This document shows, in pieces, positions 26,502-36,244 of a DNA stretch of 64,000 nucleotides. The position numbers were made by a program, and so were the translations under genes. The stretch comes from Cupriavidus oxalaticus. GTDB lineage: Bacteria; Pseudomonadota; Gammaproteobacteria; Burkholderiales; Burkholderiaceae. The notes under the pieces are model-generated. The model searched no databases, was not told the DNA's origin, and saw only the letters and a list, made by a program, of their open reading frames with translations. The DNA lies in NCBI RefSeq assembly GCF_004768545.1, contig NZ_CP038634.1:1674001-1738000 (forward strand). Direction: 5' to 3'. Each line of letters begins with the position of its first letter. The first letter of the stretch is position 1.

Positions 26502-27479
26502 TCATTCCCCCTGGATGCCCAGCTCGCGGATCAGCTTGCCGTAGCGGTCGGCATCGCGGCGCAGGATGGTGGCGAACTGCTGCGGCGTGGAGGTCGCGGT
26601 TTCAACGCCGATGGCGTTCATCTTGGCTTTCACTTCAGGCAGCGCCATCACGGCGTTGATCTCGCGATTGAGCCGTGCCGTCAGCTCGGCGGGCATGTCC
26701 TTCGGCCCGAAGGCGCCATACCAGACTGCCAGCTCATAGCCGGGCAGGGTCTCGGCCACGGTCGGCACGTTGGGCAGCAGCGGCGAGCGCTTGCTCTCGG
26801 TCACGGCCAGCAGGCGCAGCTTGCCTGCCTTGACGTGCGGCAGCGTCTGCGTGCCCGCCGAGAACAGCAGCTGGGTCTGCCCGGCCACGGTATCGACCAC
26901 CGCCGGCGCGCCGCCCTTGTACGGCACGTGCAGCATCCGGATGCCGGCCATCTTCTCGAACAGCACCGCGCTGAGGTGGTTGGTGGAGCCCGGACCCGCG
27001 CTGGCGTAGGCGAGCTTGCCCGGATTGGCCTTGGCGTAGGCCGCCAGCTCCTTCACGTTCTGCGCCGGCACCGAGGGGTGGACCACCATGGTGTTGGTCA
27101 CGTAAGCCAGCAGGCCCAGCGGCGTGAAGTCATCCACGCCGCGGAACGGCATGTTGGACATCAGCGCCGGGTTCATGGCGTGGGTGCTCATCGAGCCCAC
27201 CAGCAGCGTGTAGCCGTCCGGCCTGGCGCGCGCCACCATGGCCGAGCCGATGTTGCCGGACGCGCCCGGCTTGTTGTCGACGATCACCGGCTGGCCGAGC
27301 GAGCGCGTCAGGTGCTCGGACAGCACGCGCGCCAGGATATCGGTCGAGCCGCCGGCGGCCCAGGGCACGATCAGCGTGATCGGCTTCTGCGGCCAGGCTT
27401 CGCTGGCGCCGGCCGGGGCCGCCAGGCACATCGCCAGCGCGGCCACGCCGCCCAGCAGGGTTTTCAGTACTGCGCGCAT
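26502..27479 (-). CDS. Bug/TctC-family periplasmic solute receptor, GGT operon
   Basis: A 325-residue receptor with a signal peptide (cleavage near P-A-G-A) and the family motifs V-P-W-A-A-G-G-S-T-D, V-D-N-K-P-G-A-S-G-N and R-P-D-G-Y-T-L-L-V. It lies 60 bp downstream of the gamma-glutamyltransferase-like gene and directly before the GAF gene. The ligand may be a gamma-glutamyl compound or an amino-dicarboxylate such as pyroglutamate, by context only. Some Bug proteins of Bordetella bind amino acids. Confidence 0.92.
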   Translation of the reverse strand: MRAVLKTLLGGVAALAMCLAAPAGASEAWPQKPITLIVPWAAGGSTDILARVLSEHLTRSLGQPVIVDNKPGASGNIGSAMVARARPDGYTLLVGSMSTHAMNPALMSNMPFRGVDDFTPLGLLAYVTNTMVVHPSVPAQNVKELAAYAKANPGKLAYASAGPGSTNHLSAVLFEKMAGIRMLHVPYKGGAPAVVDTVAGQTQLLFSAGTQTLPHVKAGKLRLLAVTESKRSPLLPNVPTVAETLPGYELAVWYGAFGPKDMPAELTARLNREINAVMALPEVKAKMNAIGVETATSTPQQFATILRRDADRYGKLIRELGIQGE

Positions 27480-27539
27480 TTTCCTTCCTCCTTGGGACTG
27501 GCGCGGACCTGGTGCGGTCCGCTGTCATGATTTGAATCG

Positions 27540-29369
27540 TCAGCGACCCACTGCGTAGCCCTGCATGCCGCGCGGATTGGCGCCGGCGCGCAGCACCAGC
27601 CGCCCGCGCCCGTCGCGTTCGCGCGAGCATGCCGACATGCGGCCTTCTGACCAGGGTTCGCCCACGCGGACTTCGTGCCCGCGTCCGCGCAGCGCCGCCA
27701 GCGTTGCCGCCGGGAAGCGCGATTCCACGCTGATGCGGTTGAGCACGGTCTGGCGCGGCCAGAACGAGCCCGGGAAATGGTCGATATGCCACGCGGGTGC
27801 ATCGATTGCTTCCTGCAGGTTCATGCCATGCACCGCATGGCGCAGGAAGAATGCCAGCGACCACTGGTCCTGCTGGTCGCCGCCCGGGGTGCCGAACACC
27901 ATATACGGCTCGCCGTCGCGCAGCGCCAGCGACGGCGACAGCGTGGTGCAGGGGCGCTTGCCGGGGGCCAGCGTGTTGGGCAGGCCGGGCTCCAGCCAGG
28001 TCATCTGCAGGCGGGTATTGAGCGCGAAGCCGAGCGCCGGGATGGTCGGGCTCGACGAGAGCCAGCCGCCCGACGGCGTGGCGGCGACCATGTTGCCGTG
28101 GCGGTCGATCACGTCGATATGGCAGGTGTCGCCGACAAAGAGTTCGCGTTCGGCCCATTCGGCTACCGGCGGCAGCTCGGCGAAGGTCGGCTCGCCCACG
28201 CCGAAGCGCACGTCGGCTTGCCGCAGCGTGCGCTCGGCGACACCCAGGTCGGGCAGGCGCGGCGCCATGCGATCGAGCGTGCCGGGATCGATCGCCAGCG
28301 CCGCGCGCTCGCCGATGCGCTGCGCGCGCGCGGCCAGGTAGCCGTCGTCGAGCAATGTGGCAAGCGGGCTCTGCGTGAAGCGGGGATCGCCGTACCAGGC
28401 CAGGCGATCGGCCATCGCCAGCTTGGTGGCTTCGGCAATGCGGTGCACGAATTCGGGCGAATCGGGCGCATGCTGCGCCAGCCCGGCGTGGCGCAGCATG
28501 CCGAGCTGCTGCAGGAACACCGGACCCTGGCTCCAGATGCCGCACTTGGCCACCGTGTAGCGGCCGAAGTCGAGCGTGACCGGATCCTCTTCCCCGGGTC
28601 TCCAGCCGGCCATGTCGTCGTAGCGCAGCAGGCCGGTGTGCTTGTCGCCGGTGGTGTCGCGCACCGGCGTGTTGCGGCAGTAGGCGTCGATTTCCTCGGC
28701 GACGAAGCCGCGGTACCAGCAATCCAGCGCGGCGTCGATCTGGCCGGTGCGGCTGTCGCTGCGGCGCTGGGCATCCTCGACGATGCGGGTGTAGGTATCG
28801 GCCAGCGCCGGCAACGTGTGCAGGCTGCCCGGGCGCGGCACCTTGCCGTCCGGCAGCCAGGTGGCCGCCGAGCTGTGCCATTCGTCGCGGAACAGCGCCT
28901 GCACCGCCAGGATCGCGCGCGAGATGCGCGGCACCAGCGGGAAGCCGTCGCGCGCGTAGCCGATGGCGGGCGCCAGCACATCGGCCAGCGACCACGTGCC
29001 GTGATCGCGCAGCATCGTCAGCCACGCGCCGAAGGCGCCGGGAACGGCGGCGGGCACCAGCCCGATGCCCGGCATCAGCTCCAGGCCCTGCGCGCGCAAC
29101 GCGGCGGGATCGGCAAGCGCCGGTGCCGGGCCCTGTCCGCACAGGGTGCGCATGCGGCGCTCGCGCTCGCTCCAGAACAGGATCGGTACTTCGCCCCCGG
29201 GGCCGTTCAGGTGCGGCTCGACCACCTGCAGCACGAAGCCGGCCGCCGCCGCGGCATCGAAGGCATTGCCGCCGCGTTCGAGCACGCCCATGGCGGTTTG
29301 CGTGGCCAGCCAGTGGGTGGAGGCGGCAACGCCAAAGGTACCGACGATTTCGGGGCGGGTAGTGAACAT
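27540..29369 (-). CDS. Gamma-glutamyltransferase-family Ntn hydrolase, no signal peptide
   Basis: A 609-residue member of the gamma-glutamyltransferase family (self-cleaving Ntn hydrolases). The expected autoprocessing site is G-D-T-C-H-I-D-V, placing the nucleophilic Thr near residue 415. The second Thr of the usual T-T-H motif is Cys (C416). The oxyanion and gamma-glutamyl pocket regions G-G-W-L-S-S-S and M-V-F-G-T-P-G-G-D are present. No signal peptide is seen, unlike periplasmic GGT, so a cytoplasmic role is likely. I chose the ATG at 29369; a TTG at 29378 is possible. A LysR gene diverges upstream and a Bug gene follows. Substrate unknown. Confidence 0.9.
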   Translation of the reverse strand: MFTTRPEIVGTFGVAASTHWLATQTAMGVLERGGNAFDAAAAAGFVLQVVEPHLNGPGGEVPILFWSERERRMRTLCGQGPAPALADPAALRAQGLELMPGIGLVPAAVPGAFGAWLTMLRDHGTWSLADVLAPAIGYARDGFPLVPRISRAILAVQALFRDEWHSSAATWLPDGKVPRPGSLHTLPALADTYTRIVEDAQRRSDSRTGQIDAALDCWYRGFVAEEIDAYCRNTPVRDTTGDKHTGLLRYDDMAGWRPGEEDPVTLDFGRYTVAKCGIWSQGPVFLQQLGMLRHAGLAQHAPDSPEFVHRIAEATKLAMADRLAWYGDPRFTQSPLATLLDDGYLAARAQRIGERAALAIDPGTLDRMAPRLPDLGVAERTLRQADVRFGVGEPTFAELPPVAEWAERELFVGDTCHIDVIDRHGNMVAATPSGGWLSSSPTIPALGFALNTRLQMTWLEPGLPNTLAPGKRPCTTLSPSLALRDGEPYMVFGTPGGDQQDQWSLAFFLRHAVHGMNLQEAIDAPAWHIDHFPGSFWPRQTVLNRISVESRFPAATLAALRGRGHEVRVGEPWSEGRMSACSRERDGRGRLVLRAGANPRGMQGYAVGR

Positions 29370-29443
29370 GGGTTGCAACTCCGGTGATGCGAGCCAGTAT
29401 AGGATTGTGGAATAACCGCGAGAGTCTGATTGGTTATCGTTGC

Positions 29444-29459
29444 ATTACCATTTGGTAAT
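29444..29459. promoter_or_regulatory. Dyad ATTACCA-TT-TGGTAAT, likely LysR operator
   Basis: A perfect 7-2-7 inverted repeat in the 121-bp divergent region between the GGT gene and the LysR gene, 31 bases before the LysR start. Size and position fit a LysR recognition-binding site that controls both directions. Confidence 0.6.
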
Positions 29460-29490
29460 ACGACATTAGCGCCCCCGTTGCAGGATTCCT

Positions 29491-30444
29491 GTGCCCATAG
29501 CCGCCTCCGACAAGCTGGTCCACAACCTCGTCTCCCGCCTGCGCCTCAGGCACCTGCCGCTGCTGCTGGCGCTGGAGCGCCAGCGCTCGGTGTCGCGCGT
29601 GGCGGCCGAGCTGAACCTGTCGCAGCCCGCCGTCACCAAGACCCTGCGCGAGATCGAGGACATCTTCACGGTGCCGCTGTTCACCCGCACCCGGCGCGGC
29701 CTGGAGCCCACGCCCACGGGCCGCGCGGTGCTGGCGCATGCGCGGCTGACGCTGGCGGATACCGATGCGCTGGGGCGCGAGCTGGCGGCGATCGGCGCCG
29801 GCATGTCGGGGCGGCTGCGCATCGGCGTGATCCCGTTCATCAGCCGCACCGTGCTCGATGCGGCCTGCAGCTTCGGCCTGACCCAGTCGCCGCGGGTTTC
29901 GGTGCTGGTGCGCGAGGGCACCACCGACGAGCTGGTGGCGGCGCTGCGCGAACATGAGCTGGATTGCGTGGTGGCGCGGACCTTCTACGCGCCCGGCGCG
30001 GACATCGCCCAGCAGCCGCTCTACCGCGAAGAGCCCGCGCTGGTGGTGCCCGCCGCGGCCGCCGGCCGGCTCGGACGCGGGCCGCTCGACTGGCGCCGGC
30101 TGGCCGAGCGCGACTGGATCCTGCCGCCGCCGAACACGCCGATCCGGCGCACCATCAACACCATCTTCGCGGTGGCCGGCGTGGCGCAGCCGGTGCCGAT
30201 CGTCGAGACCTACTCGATCAAGACCATGGCCACGCTGCTGCGCAACCACGCGGCGGCTATCACCATCGTGCCGCGCGCGGTGGCTGCCGAGCTGGTCGAA
30301 GGCGGGGGCGCGGCGGCCTTGCCGCATGCGCTGAGCTGGGACTTGCCGCCGGTGGGGGTGATGTGGCGGCGGCAGGCGCTGGAGGACGATGTGGTGGTAT
30401 CGCTGGTGGCGGCGTTGGGGAAATTGCGGTGGGAGGAGGGATAG
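29491..30444 (+). CDS. LysR-family transcriptional regulator
   Basis: A 317-residue LysR regulator. The helix-turn-helix (about residues 22-80) contains R-V-A-A-E-L-N-L-S-Q-P-A-V-T-K-T-L-R-E-I-E and is followed by the co-inducer domain. It resembles the GbpR/PcaQ-like branch, whose N-terminal arm is slightly extended. The start is GTG. It diverges from the GGT-Bug-GAF operon and is the likely regulator of that operon. The effector is unknown. Confidence 0.9.
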   Translation: MPIAASDKLVHNLVSRLRLRHLPLLLALERQRSVSRVAAELNLSQPAVTKTLREIEDIFTVPLFTRTRRGLEPTPTGRAVLAHARLTLADTDALGRELAAIGAGMSGRLRIGVIPFISRTVLDAACSFGLTQSPRVSVLVREGTTDELVAALREHELDCVVARTFYAPGADIAQQPLYREEPALVVPAAAAGRLGRGPLDWRRLAERDWILPPPNTPIRRTINTIFAVAGVAQPVPIVETYSIKTMATLLRNHAAAITIVPRAVAAELVEGGGAAALPHALSWDLPPVGVMWRRQALEDDVVVSLVAALGKLRWEEG

Positions 30445-30493
30445 GGCGCCGGGACTGTGCAGTCATCAGAGCTTGCTTCCGCCCCTCGCATAC

Positions 30494-30525
30494 GCTCTCC
30501 TCTCCCTCGCGCGGGATAGGGGAGC
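30494..30525. repeat. Imperfect palindrome, CTCTCCCGC family, copy 4
   Basis: Arms GCTCTCCTCTCCC and GGGATAGGGGAGC with mismatches, followed by AAAC as in copies 2 and 3. It lies between the LysR gene and a GST gene on the same strand. Confidence 0.6.
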
Positions 30526-30603
30526 AAACGGCTGGCGGTCATGGCGCGTGCGCGCTCATAATCAGCCTCGCATCCCCAACCAACCCAACCCGGAGCCATA
30601 CCC

Positions 30604-31212
30604 ATGCGACTCATCGGCATGCTCGATTCCCCCTACGTGCGCCGTGCCGCCATCACGCTGCGCCTGCTGGATTTGCCGTTCACCCACGAATCCATCTCCG
30701 TGTTCCGCACCTTCGACCAGTTCCGCGCCATCAACCCGGTGGTCAAGGCGCCGTCGCTGGTGTGCGACAACGGCGTAGTGCTGATGGACTCGACGCTGAT
30801 CATCGACTACGCGGAAGCGCTGGCGGGCCGCAGCCTGATGCCGGCGTCGCTGGAAGAGCGCCAGCGCGCGCTGCGCACCATCGGCCTGGCGCTGGCGGCC
30901 AGCGAGAAGGCCGTGCAGCACGTGTACGAGCACAACCTGCGGCCGGCGGAGAAGGTGCACCAGCCGTGGGTGGAGCGCGTCGACGGCCAGCGCGCCAGTG
31001 CCTTTGCCCTGCTGGAAGACGAGATCGCGCGCATGCCCGTGCCGGCCGATGAGGCGGCCGTGAGCCAGGCCACGCTGACCGCCGGCGTGGTGTGGACCTT
31101 CACCCAGGCGCTGCTCCCCGGTCACGTCGACCGCGCGGCGCACCCGGCGCTGGCGGCGCTCGCGGCGCAGCTCGAAAGCTTTCCTGCGTTCAGCGCGCTG
31201 CCCCACGCATGA
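30604..31212 (+). CDS. Glutathione S-transferase-like protein
   Basis: A 202-residue GST-fold protein. The thioredoxin-like N-terminal domain starts M-R-L-I-G-M-L-D-S-P-Y-V-R-R and contains the cis-Pro element V-V-K-A-P-S-L-V and the glutathione-binding D-S-T-L-I-I-D-Y. A helical C-terminal domain follows from about residue 85. The likely catalytic residue is Ser9 (D-S-P-Y). The substrate is unknown. It is monocistronic, with an upstream palindrome and a regulator remnant downstream. Confidence 0.9.
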   Translation: MRLIGMLDSPYVRRAAITLRLLDLPFTHESISVFRTFDQFRAINPVVKAPSLVCDNGVVLMDSTLIIDYAEALAGRSLMPASLEERQRALRTIGLALAASEKAVQHVYEHNLRPAEKVHQPWVERVDGQRASAFALLEDEIARMPVPADEAAVSQATLTAGVVWTFTQALLPGHVDRAAHPALAALAAQLESFPAFSALPHA

Positions 31213-31239
31213 CAGCCCGGGGGATCGCGGTCGCGATGG

Positions 31240-31416
31240 GTGGCAATGGATCGGTCGTGGTTCATGGTGGTCCAGCACGTGCAGGTGCTGCCTCGCGTGT
31301 TCGGGGTAGACCTGCTCGCGCGCGGGCGCAACGAAGAAGCCTCGCAGGCGATGCGCGAGCACCTGCAGCACACGCTCAACGCGCTGGCGCAGATCAGCCG
31401 GCTGCTGGAGCCGTAG
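31240..31416 (+). pseudogene. C-terminal remnant of a GntR (FCD)-type regulator
   Basis: A reading frame of about 58 codons ends in a helix resembling the last helices of FadR/VanR-type FCD domains: A-R-G-R-N-E-E-A-S-Q-A-M-R-E-H-L, then N-A-L-A-Q-I. No HTH or upstream FCD part exists between it and the GST gene, and no ribosome site is seen. The 3' end overlaps the mhpE stop by 23 bases from the opposite strand. I read it as the tail of a lost regulator. It could also be a chance frame. Confidence 0.4.
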
Positions 31417-32443
31417 CCGATTGGTTCAGAGGCTGGTTCAGCAGGTCCAGCGCCACGTCCACGATCATGTCTTCCTGCCCGCCCACCATGCGGCGGCGGC
31501 CCAGCTCGACCAGTACGTCGACGGTCTTCAGGCCATAGCGTGCCGCGGCAGCTTCGCTGTGGCGCAGGAAGCTGGAATACACCCCCGCATACCCCAGCGC
31601 CAGCGTCTCGCGATCGACCCGCACCGGGCGGTCCTGCAGCGGGCGCACCAGGTCATCGGCGGCATCCATCAGCCGGTACAGGTCGGTGCCGTGATGCCAG
31701 CCCATGCGCTCGGCGGCGGCGACAAACACTTCCAGCGGTGCATTGCCCGCGCCCGCGCCCATGCCGGCCAGGCTGGCGTCGATGCGGTCGCAGCCTTCCT
31801 CCACCGCGACGATGCTATTGGCCACGCCCAGGCTCAGGTTGTGGTGCGCATGCATGCCGGTCAGCGTTTCGGGCTTGAGCACGTCCTTGAACGCGCGGAA
31901 GCGGTCGCGCACGCCGTCCATGGTCAGCGCGCCGCCGGAGTCGACCACGTAGCAGCAGGTCGCGCCGTAGCTCTCCATCAGCTTGGCCTGCTGCGCCAGC
32001 TGCTGCGGCGTGGTCATGTGGCTCATCATCAGGAAGCCGACCGCTTCCATGCCCAGCTCGCGCGCCGCCTCGATATGCTGGCGCGAGATATCGGCCTCGG
32101 TGCAGTGCGTGGCCACGCGCACGATGCGCGCGCCGGCCTGGTAGGCGTCCTTGAGGTCGTGCACGGTGCCGATGCCGGGCAGCAGCAGCGTCGCGATCCT
32201 GGCGTGGCTGACCACGTCGGCAACGGCCTCGATCCACTCCAGGTCGGTATGCGCGCCGAAGCCGTAGTTGAAGCTGGAGCCCTGCAGCCCGTCGCCGTGC
32301 GCGACTTCGATCGAATCGACGCCGGCCTGATCGAGCGCGGCGGCGATCTGGCGGACCTGCGCCACGCTGTACTGGTGGCGGATGGCGTGGCTGCCGTCGC
32401 GCAGCGTCACGTCGGAAATATAGAGTGTCTTGTCGATGCTCAT
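31394..32443 (-). CDS. mhpE: 4-hydroxy-2-oxovalerate aldolase
   Basis: A 349-residue metal-dependent class II pyruvate aldolase (HMGL-like TIM barrel plus C-terminal communication domain) splitting 4-hydroxy-2-oxovalerate into pyruvate and acetaldehyde. The active-site motif [11 protein letters not shown] is at residues 14-24 and the metal-binding H-A-H-H-N-L-S-L-G is mid-protein. It lies 14 bp after mhpF on the same strand and should form a channelling complex with it. The DmpG paralogue at 62.7 kb is closely similar. It is the last gene of the mhp operon. Confidence 0.96.
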   Translation of the reverse strand: MSIDKTLYISDVTLRDGSHAIRHQYSVAQVRQIAAALDQAGVDSIEVAHGDGLQGSSFNYGFGAHTDLEWIEAVADVVSHARIATLLLPGIGTVHDLKDAYQAGARIVRVATHCTEADISRQHIEAARELGMEAVGFLMMSHMTTPQQLAQQAKLMESYGATCCYVVDSGGALTMDGVRDRFRAFKDVLKPETLTGMHAHHNLSLGVANSIVAVEEGCDRIDASLAGMGAGAGNAPLEVFVAAAERMGWHHGTDLYRLMDAADDLVRPLQDRPVRVDRETLALGYAGVYSSFLRHSEAAAARYGLKTVDVLVELGRRRMVGGQEDMIVDVALDLLNQPLNQSATAPAAG

Positions 32444-32457
32444 GGCGTGGTTCCGGT

Positions 32458-33408
32458 TCAGGCGGCAGCGGACTCGGCCAGCATGGCTTCGGCCATGCTT
32501 TCGGCGGTGTTCAGCGCGGCGCTGGTCATGATGTCCAGGTTGCCCGCGTAGGCAGGCAGGTAGTGCGCGGCGCCCTCGACTTCGAGGAAAACCGTGGTCT
32601 TCAGGCCGGCGAGTCGGCCCAGCCCCGGGATATTGAGCGGCGCCTCCGCGGGGATTTCCTCGAACTGCACCGCCTGCTTGAGTCGGTAGCCCGGCACGTA
32701 GCGCTGCACGTCGGCGGCCATGCGCGCCACCGATTCGGCAATGGCATCCTGGTCGGCCGGCTCGCTCAGGCAGTACACGGTGTCGCGCATGATCAGCGGC
32801 GGCTCGGCCGGGTTCAGCACGATGATGGCCTTGCCGCGGCGCGCGCCGCCCACCTGCTCGATGGCGCGCGAGGTGGTTTCGGTAAATTCGTCGATATTGG
32901 CGCGCGTGCCGGGGCCGGCGCTCTTGCTGGAGATGCTGGCGACGATCTCCGCGTAGTGGACCGGCGCCACGCGCGATACCGCCGCCACCATCGGGATGGT
33001 GGCCTGGCCGCCGCAGGTGACCATGTTGACGTTGGGCGCGTCGAGGTGCGCGGCGCCGTTGACCACCGGGATGCAGTACGGGCCGATCGCCGCCGGGGTC
33101 AGGTCGACCATGCGCAGCGCCGGGCGCAGCGCGCGCAGGAACGCATCGTTCTTCACGTGCGCGCCGGCGCTGGTGGCATCGAACACGATGTCGATGTCGC
33201 CGAACACCGGCAGCCGGGCCAGCCCTTCCACGCCTTCATGCGTGGTGGCAACGCCCATGCGGGCCGCGCGGGCCAGGCCGTCGGAGGCGGGGTCGATGCC
33301 GACCATCGCGCCCATCTCGACATGCCGGCCATGCCGCAGGATCTTGATCATCAGGTCGGTGCCGATATTGCCCGAGCCGATGATGGCGGCTTTGAGCTTG
33401 CGCGTCAT
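32458..33408 (-). CDS. mhpF: Acetaldehyde dehydrogenase (acylating)
   Basis: A 316-residue CoA-acylating enzyme turning acetaldehyde, NAD and CoA into acetyl-CoA. The N-terminal G-S-G-N-I-G-T-D-L motif binds NAD and the catalytic Cys is in [10 protein letters not shown]. It works as a complex with the aldolase encoded next, protecting the cell from free acetaldehyde. It is closely related to the dmpF product at 61.7 kb. A Bug receptor gene lies 20 bp upstream, which is unusual for mhp operons. Confidence 0.96.
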   Translation of the reverse strand: MTRKLKAAIIGSGNIGTDLMIKILRHGRHVEMGAMVGIDPASDGLARAARMGVATTHEGVEGLARLPVFGDIDIVFDATSAGAHVKNDAFLRALRPALRMVDLTPAAIGPYCIPVVNGAAHLDAPNVNMVTCGGQATIPMVAAVSRVAPVHYAEIVASISSKSAGPGTRANIDEFTETTSRAIEQVGGARRGKAIIVLNPAEPPLIMRDTVYCLSEPADQDAIAESVARMAADVQRYVPGYRLKQAVQFEEIPAEAPLNIPGLGRLAGLKTTVFLEVEGAAHYLPAYAGNLDIMTSAALNTAESMAEAMLAESAAA

Positions 33409-33428
33409 AGGGATTCTCCTTGGATGGG

Positions 33429-34436
33429 TTACTCGACGCTGGCGCCGCTGGCCTTGACCAGCGGGGTCCAGCGCGTGCTTTCGCTGGCGAGGAAGGTGCC
33501 GAACTGCTGCGGGCTCATCGGCATGGGATCGAGGCCCTGGTCGGCGAAGCGCCTGGCCACTTCCGGGGCCTTGAGCGCCTTCAGCGCGGATTCATTGAGC
33601 CGCGCGACCACCGCGTCGGGCGTGCCGCTGCGCACCACCATGCCGAACCACACGCCGGCATCCAGGCCGGGCACGCCCAGCTCGGCCAGCGTGCGCACGT
33701 CGGGCAGGCTGGGGGAGCGCTTGCTTGAAGCGATCGCCAGGGCCTTGACCTTGCCGCCCTTGATCAGCGGCGAGGTGGTGATGACCGGGTCGAACATCAT
33801 GTCGACCTGGCCCGCCATCACGTCCTGCAGCGCGGGGGCCGAGCCCTTGTAGGCGACATGGGTGAACTTGCCGCCGGTCTTGTCGCCGAACAGGCCGCCG
33901 AGCAGGTGCCCGATCGAGCCGATGCCCTGCGAAGCGTAGTTGACCCCGTCCGCGCGCGACTTCGCCAGCGCGACCAGGTCCTTCACGGAGCCGGCCGGGC
34001 TGTTCTGCGGCACCACCAGCACCAGCGGCGAGGCGGCCAGCGCCGTCACCGGCTTGAAGTCCTTGAGCGGGTCGTATGAGAAGTTGCGGTACAGGCCCGG
34101 GTTGATCGCGAACATCTCGGTGGCCGCGACGAACACCATGTGGCCATCCGGCTCGGCGCGCTTGACCGCCAGCGCGGCGATCTGCCCGCCGCCGCCGGGG
34201 CGGTTCTCGACGATCACCGGCTTGCCGAGGTCGCTCTGCATCTGCTGCGCGACCTGGCGCGCGATCATGTCGGTGATGCCGCCCGCCGGGAACGGGACCA
34301 CGATGGTGACGGGGCGGTTGGGGAAGGCGGGCGCCTGCGCCGTGGCCGCGCCGGCGCTGCCGACCAGGGCGGCGCCGATGGCGATGGGGGCGAGCAGCCT
34401 GGCAATCAGGCGATGCATGCGATGGGGGCGTTGCAT
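33429..34436 (-). CDS. Bug/TctC-family periplasmic solute receptor within the mhp operon
   Basis: A 335-residue receptor with a signal peptide (cleavage near A-A-T-A) and the motifs [20 protein letters not shown] and E-P-D-G-H-M-V-F-V. The ATG has GGAGACAACC upstream. It is embedded between mhpD and mhpF with short gaps, so it is co-expressed with the pathway. The usual mhp transporter is an MFS protein (MhpT), which is absent here. The ligand may thus be an aryl-propionate, but that is inference. Confidence 0.93.
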   Translation of the reverse strand: MQRPHRMHRLIARLLAPIAIGAALVGSAGAATAQAPAFPNRPVTIVVPFPAGGITDMIARQVAQQMQSDLGKPVIVENRPGGGGQIAALAVKRAEPDGHMVFVAATEMFAINPGLYRNFSYDPLKDFKPVTALAASPLVLVVPQNSPAGSVKDLVALAKSRADGVNYASQGIGSIGHLLGGLFGDKTGGKFTHVAYKGSAPALQDVMAGQVDMMFDPVITTSPLIKGGKVKALAIASSKRSPSLPDVRTLAELGVPGLDAGVWFGMVVRSGTPDAVVARLNESALKALKAPEVARRFADQGLDPMPMSPQQFGTFLASESTRWTPLVKASGASVE

Positions 34437-34486
34437 GGTTGTCTCCGTTTCTCTGTCGTTATGGGTTCAAAGCTTCGGCAGTCATG

Positions 34487-35278
34487 TCAGCTGTCGGCGA
34501 ACTTCGCGCGTACGGTGCCGACGCCGGTGATATGCGCTGCATAGGTCTTGCCGGCCTGCACCGGCACCATCGGCCCCAGCGCCCCGGTCAGCACCAGGTC
34601 GCCGGCGCGCAGCGGGTCGCGCAGGCTGGCCAGCTTGCGCGCCAGCCACACCGCGGCGTTGAGCGGATGGCCCAGGCAGGCGGCGCCGCTGCCGTGCGAG
34701 ACGCGTTCGTCGCCGCACCGCATTTCCATCTCCACCGCTTTCAGGTCGAGGCCAGCCAGGGGCACCGGAACTGCGCCGATTACCACCAGCCCGCTGGAGG
34801 CGTTGTCGGCCACCGTGTCGACATACGAGATGTCCCAGTTGGCGATGCGGCTGCCGACCACCTCGATCGCCGGCAGCACGTAGTCCACCGCGCCCAGCAC
34901 GTCGAGCACGGTGGCATCGGCTACGTCGAGGTCGCGGCGCAGCACCAGCGCCACCTCGGCCTCGGCCTTGGGCTGCAGCGTGCGCGCCATCGGGATCGGC
35001 TCGTCGTCGCCGTAGACCATGTCGGCGAACAACGTGCCGAAGTCGGGCTGGTCAACGCCCAACTGGCGCTGCACCGCGGGCGAAGTCAGGCCGATCTTGC
35101 GGCCGATCACGCGGCGGCCGCCGGCTTGCCAGACGGCGACGTTGGCGCGTTGCACGGCGTAGGCGGTGGCCGCGTCGTCCGTGGCGATCTCGCCGCGCAG
35201 CGGCGCTACCGGTGTGCGCGTTCGCTCGGCTTCGCGCAGGCGTGCGGCGAGGGCGAGGATGGTTTCCTGGTCTGGCAT
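34487..35278 (-). CDS. mhpD: 2-hydroxypenta-2,4-dienoate hydratase
   Basis: A 263-residue hydratase of the fumarylacetoacetase-like superfamily adding water to 2-hydroxypentadienoate to give 4-hydroxy-2-oxovalerate. Motifs include [18 protein letters not shown] and P-K-A-E-A-E-V-A (metal-binding acidic residues), then [10 protein letters not shown]. The ATG at 35278 is where homology begins; a much longer frame upstream is a shadow of mhpB. It lies between mhpB and the Bug gene. Confidence 0.95.
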   Translation of the reverse strand: MPDQETILALAARLREAERTRTPVAPLRGEIATDDAATAYAVQRANVAVWQAGGRRVIGRKIGLTSPAVQRQLGVDQPDFGTLFADMVYGDDEPIPMARTLQPKAEAEVALVLRRDLDVADATVLDVLGAVDYVLPAIEVVGSRIANWDISYVDTVADNASSGLVVIGAVPVPLAGLDLKAVEMEMRCGDERVSHGSGAACLGHPLNAAVWLARKLASLRDPLRAGDLVLTGALGPMVPVQAGKTYAAHITGVGTVRAKFADS

Positions 35279-35298
35279 GGCTGTGTCCTTGAGAAGTG

Positions 35299-36243
35299 TC
35301 AGTGATGCGCGGGCGCGGCGTGCATCAGCGCGAAGCCGGCAATCCATTCCGGGATCGGGCGGTAGTAGTCCAGTTCGGCGCGGTAGGCGCCGCTCGCAGC
35401 GAGTGCGGCAAAGGCGGCGATCCACGTGCGCACCTCATGGGCCGACTTGCCGGCGTCACGCGTGATGCCGTCGTTGGTCATGCCGTCGACGCGGGTCAGT
35501 TCGCCGCTTGCGAGCAGCGCCAGCAACGCGCGGTCCCAGTCGGGGTTGAGCGCATGCAGGTGGCTGTCGCCGCCGGCAAAGGCGCGCGCGGCGGCCACGG
35601 TGCGCTCCTGCCGCGCCTGGCGCGAAGCCGGCGGCGGGTTGCGCCCCGCGATCAGGCGTTCCGCCACTTCCGCGCTGGCGCCGGCAATCTCCGGCACCGG
35701 CGGCTCGTGCGAGATGCCGCCGGAGCCGACCACCAGCACGCGCTTGCCCAGCCCCGACAGGTAGCGGCCGATGGCATCGCCCAGCAGCCGCGCGCGGCGG
35801 CAGCTTGCCATCGGCGGCGCGACCGAGTTGATGAACACCGGGATCACAGGGTAGCGGTCGAGCGCGCCGGTCAGCACTTCCAGCGCCTGCGCGCAGCCGT
35901 GGTCGACCTGCATGCGGTACGACACCGCCACGTCGAGGTCCTGCGCCATCACCGCTTCGGCCAGGCCCAGCGCCACGTCCTGCGGCACGTCGAGCGGACC
36001 GGCGAGGCTGTTGAAGTCGCCGATGGCGCTGGCCGCCACGCCGACGCAAAACGGCGGCATTACGTCATAGAAGAAGCCGTTGTAGTGGTCGGGCGCGAAC
36101 ACCACCACCAGCTCGGGATCGAAGGCTTCCACGCGGGCGCGCGCGGCGGCCTGCAGGCGCTCGACCTCGGCCACGATTGCCGGCGCCGGGTCGTAGTAAC
36201 CGTGCAGCGGCGTATGCGACAGGCATTCGAGATGAATCGGCAT
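35299..36243 (-). CDS. mhpB: 2,3-dihydroxyphenylpropionate 1,2-dioxygenase
   Basis: A 314-residue type II (LigB-like) extradiol dioxygenase cleaving 2,3-dihydroxyphenylpropionate or 2,3-dihydroxycinnamate with Fe(II). The length equals E. coli MhpB. The iron/acid-base His residues are in the expected contexts: V-D-H-G-C-A-Q (His115 equivalent) and [12 protein letters not shown] (His179 equivalent). The ATG at 36243 lies one base past the mhpA stop, so the two are translationally coupled. The product is hydrolysed by MhpC. Confidence 0.96.
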   Translation of the reverse strand: MPIHLECLSHTPLHGYYDPAPAIVAEVERLQAAARARVEAFDPELVVVFAPDHYNGFFYDVMPPFCVGVAASAIGDFNSLAGPLDVPQDVALGLAEAVMAQDLDVAVSYRMQVDHGCAQALEVLTGALDRYPVIPVFINSVAPPMASCRRARLLGDAIGRYLSGLGKRVLVVGSGGISHEPPVPEIAGASAEVAERLIAGRNPPPASRQARQERTVAAARAFAGGDSHLHALNPDWDRALLALLASGELTRVDGMTNDGITRDAGKSAHEVRTWIAAFAALAASGAYRAELDYYRPIPEWIAGFALMHAAPAHH

Positions 36244-36244
36244 G

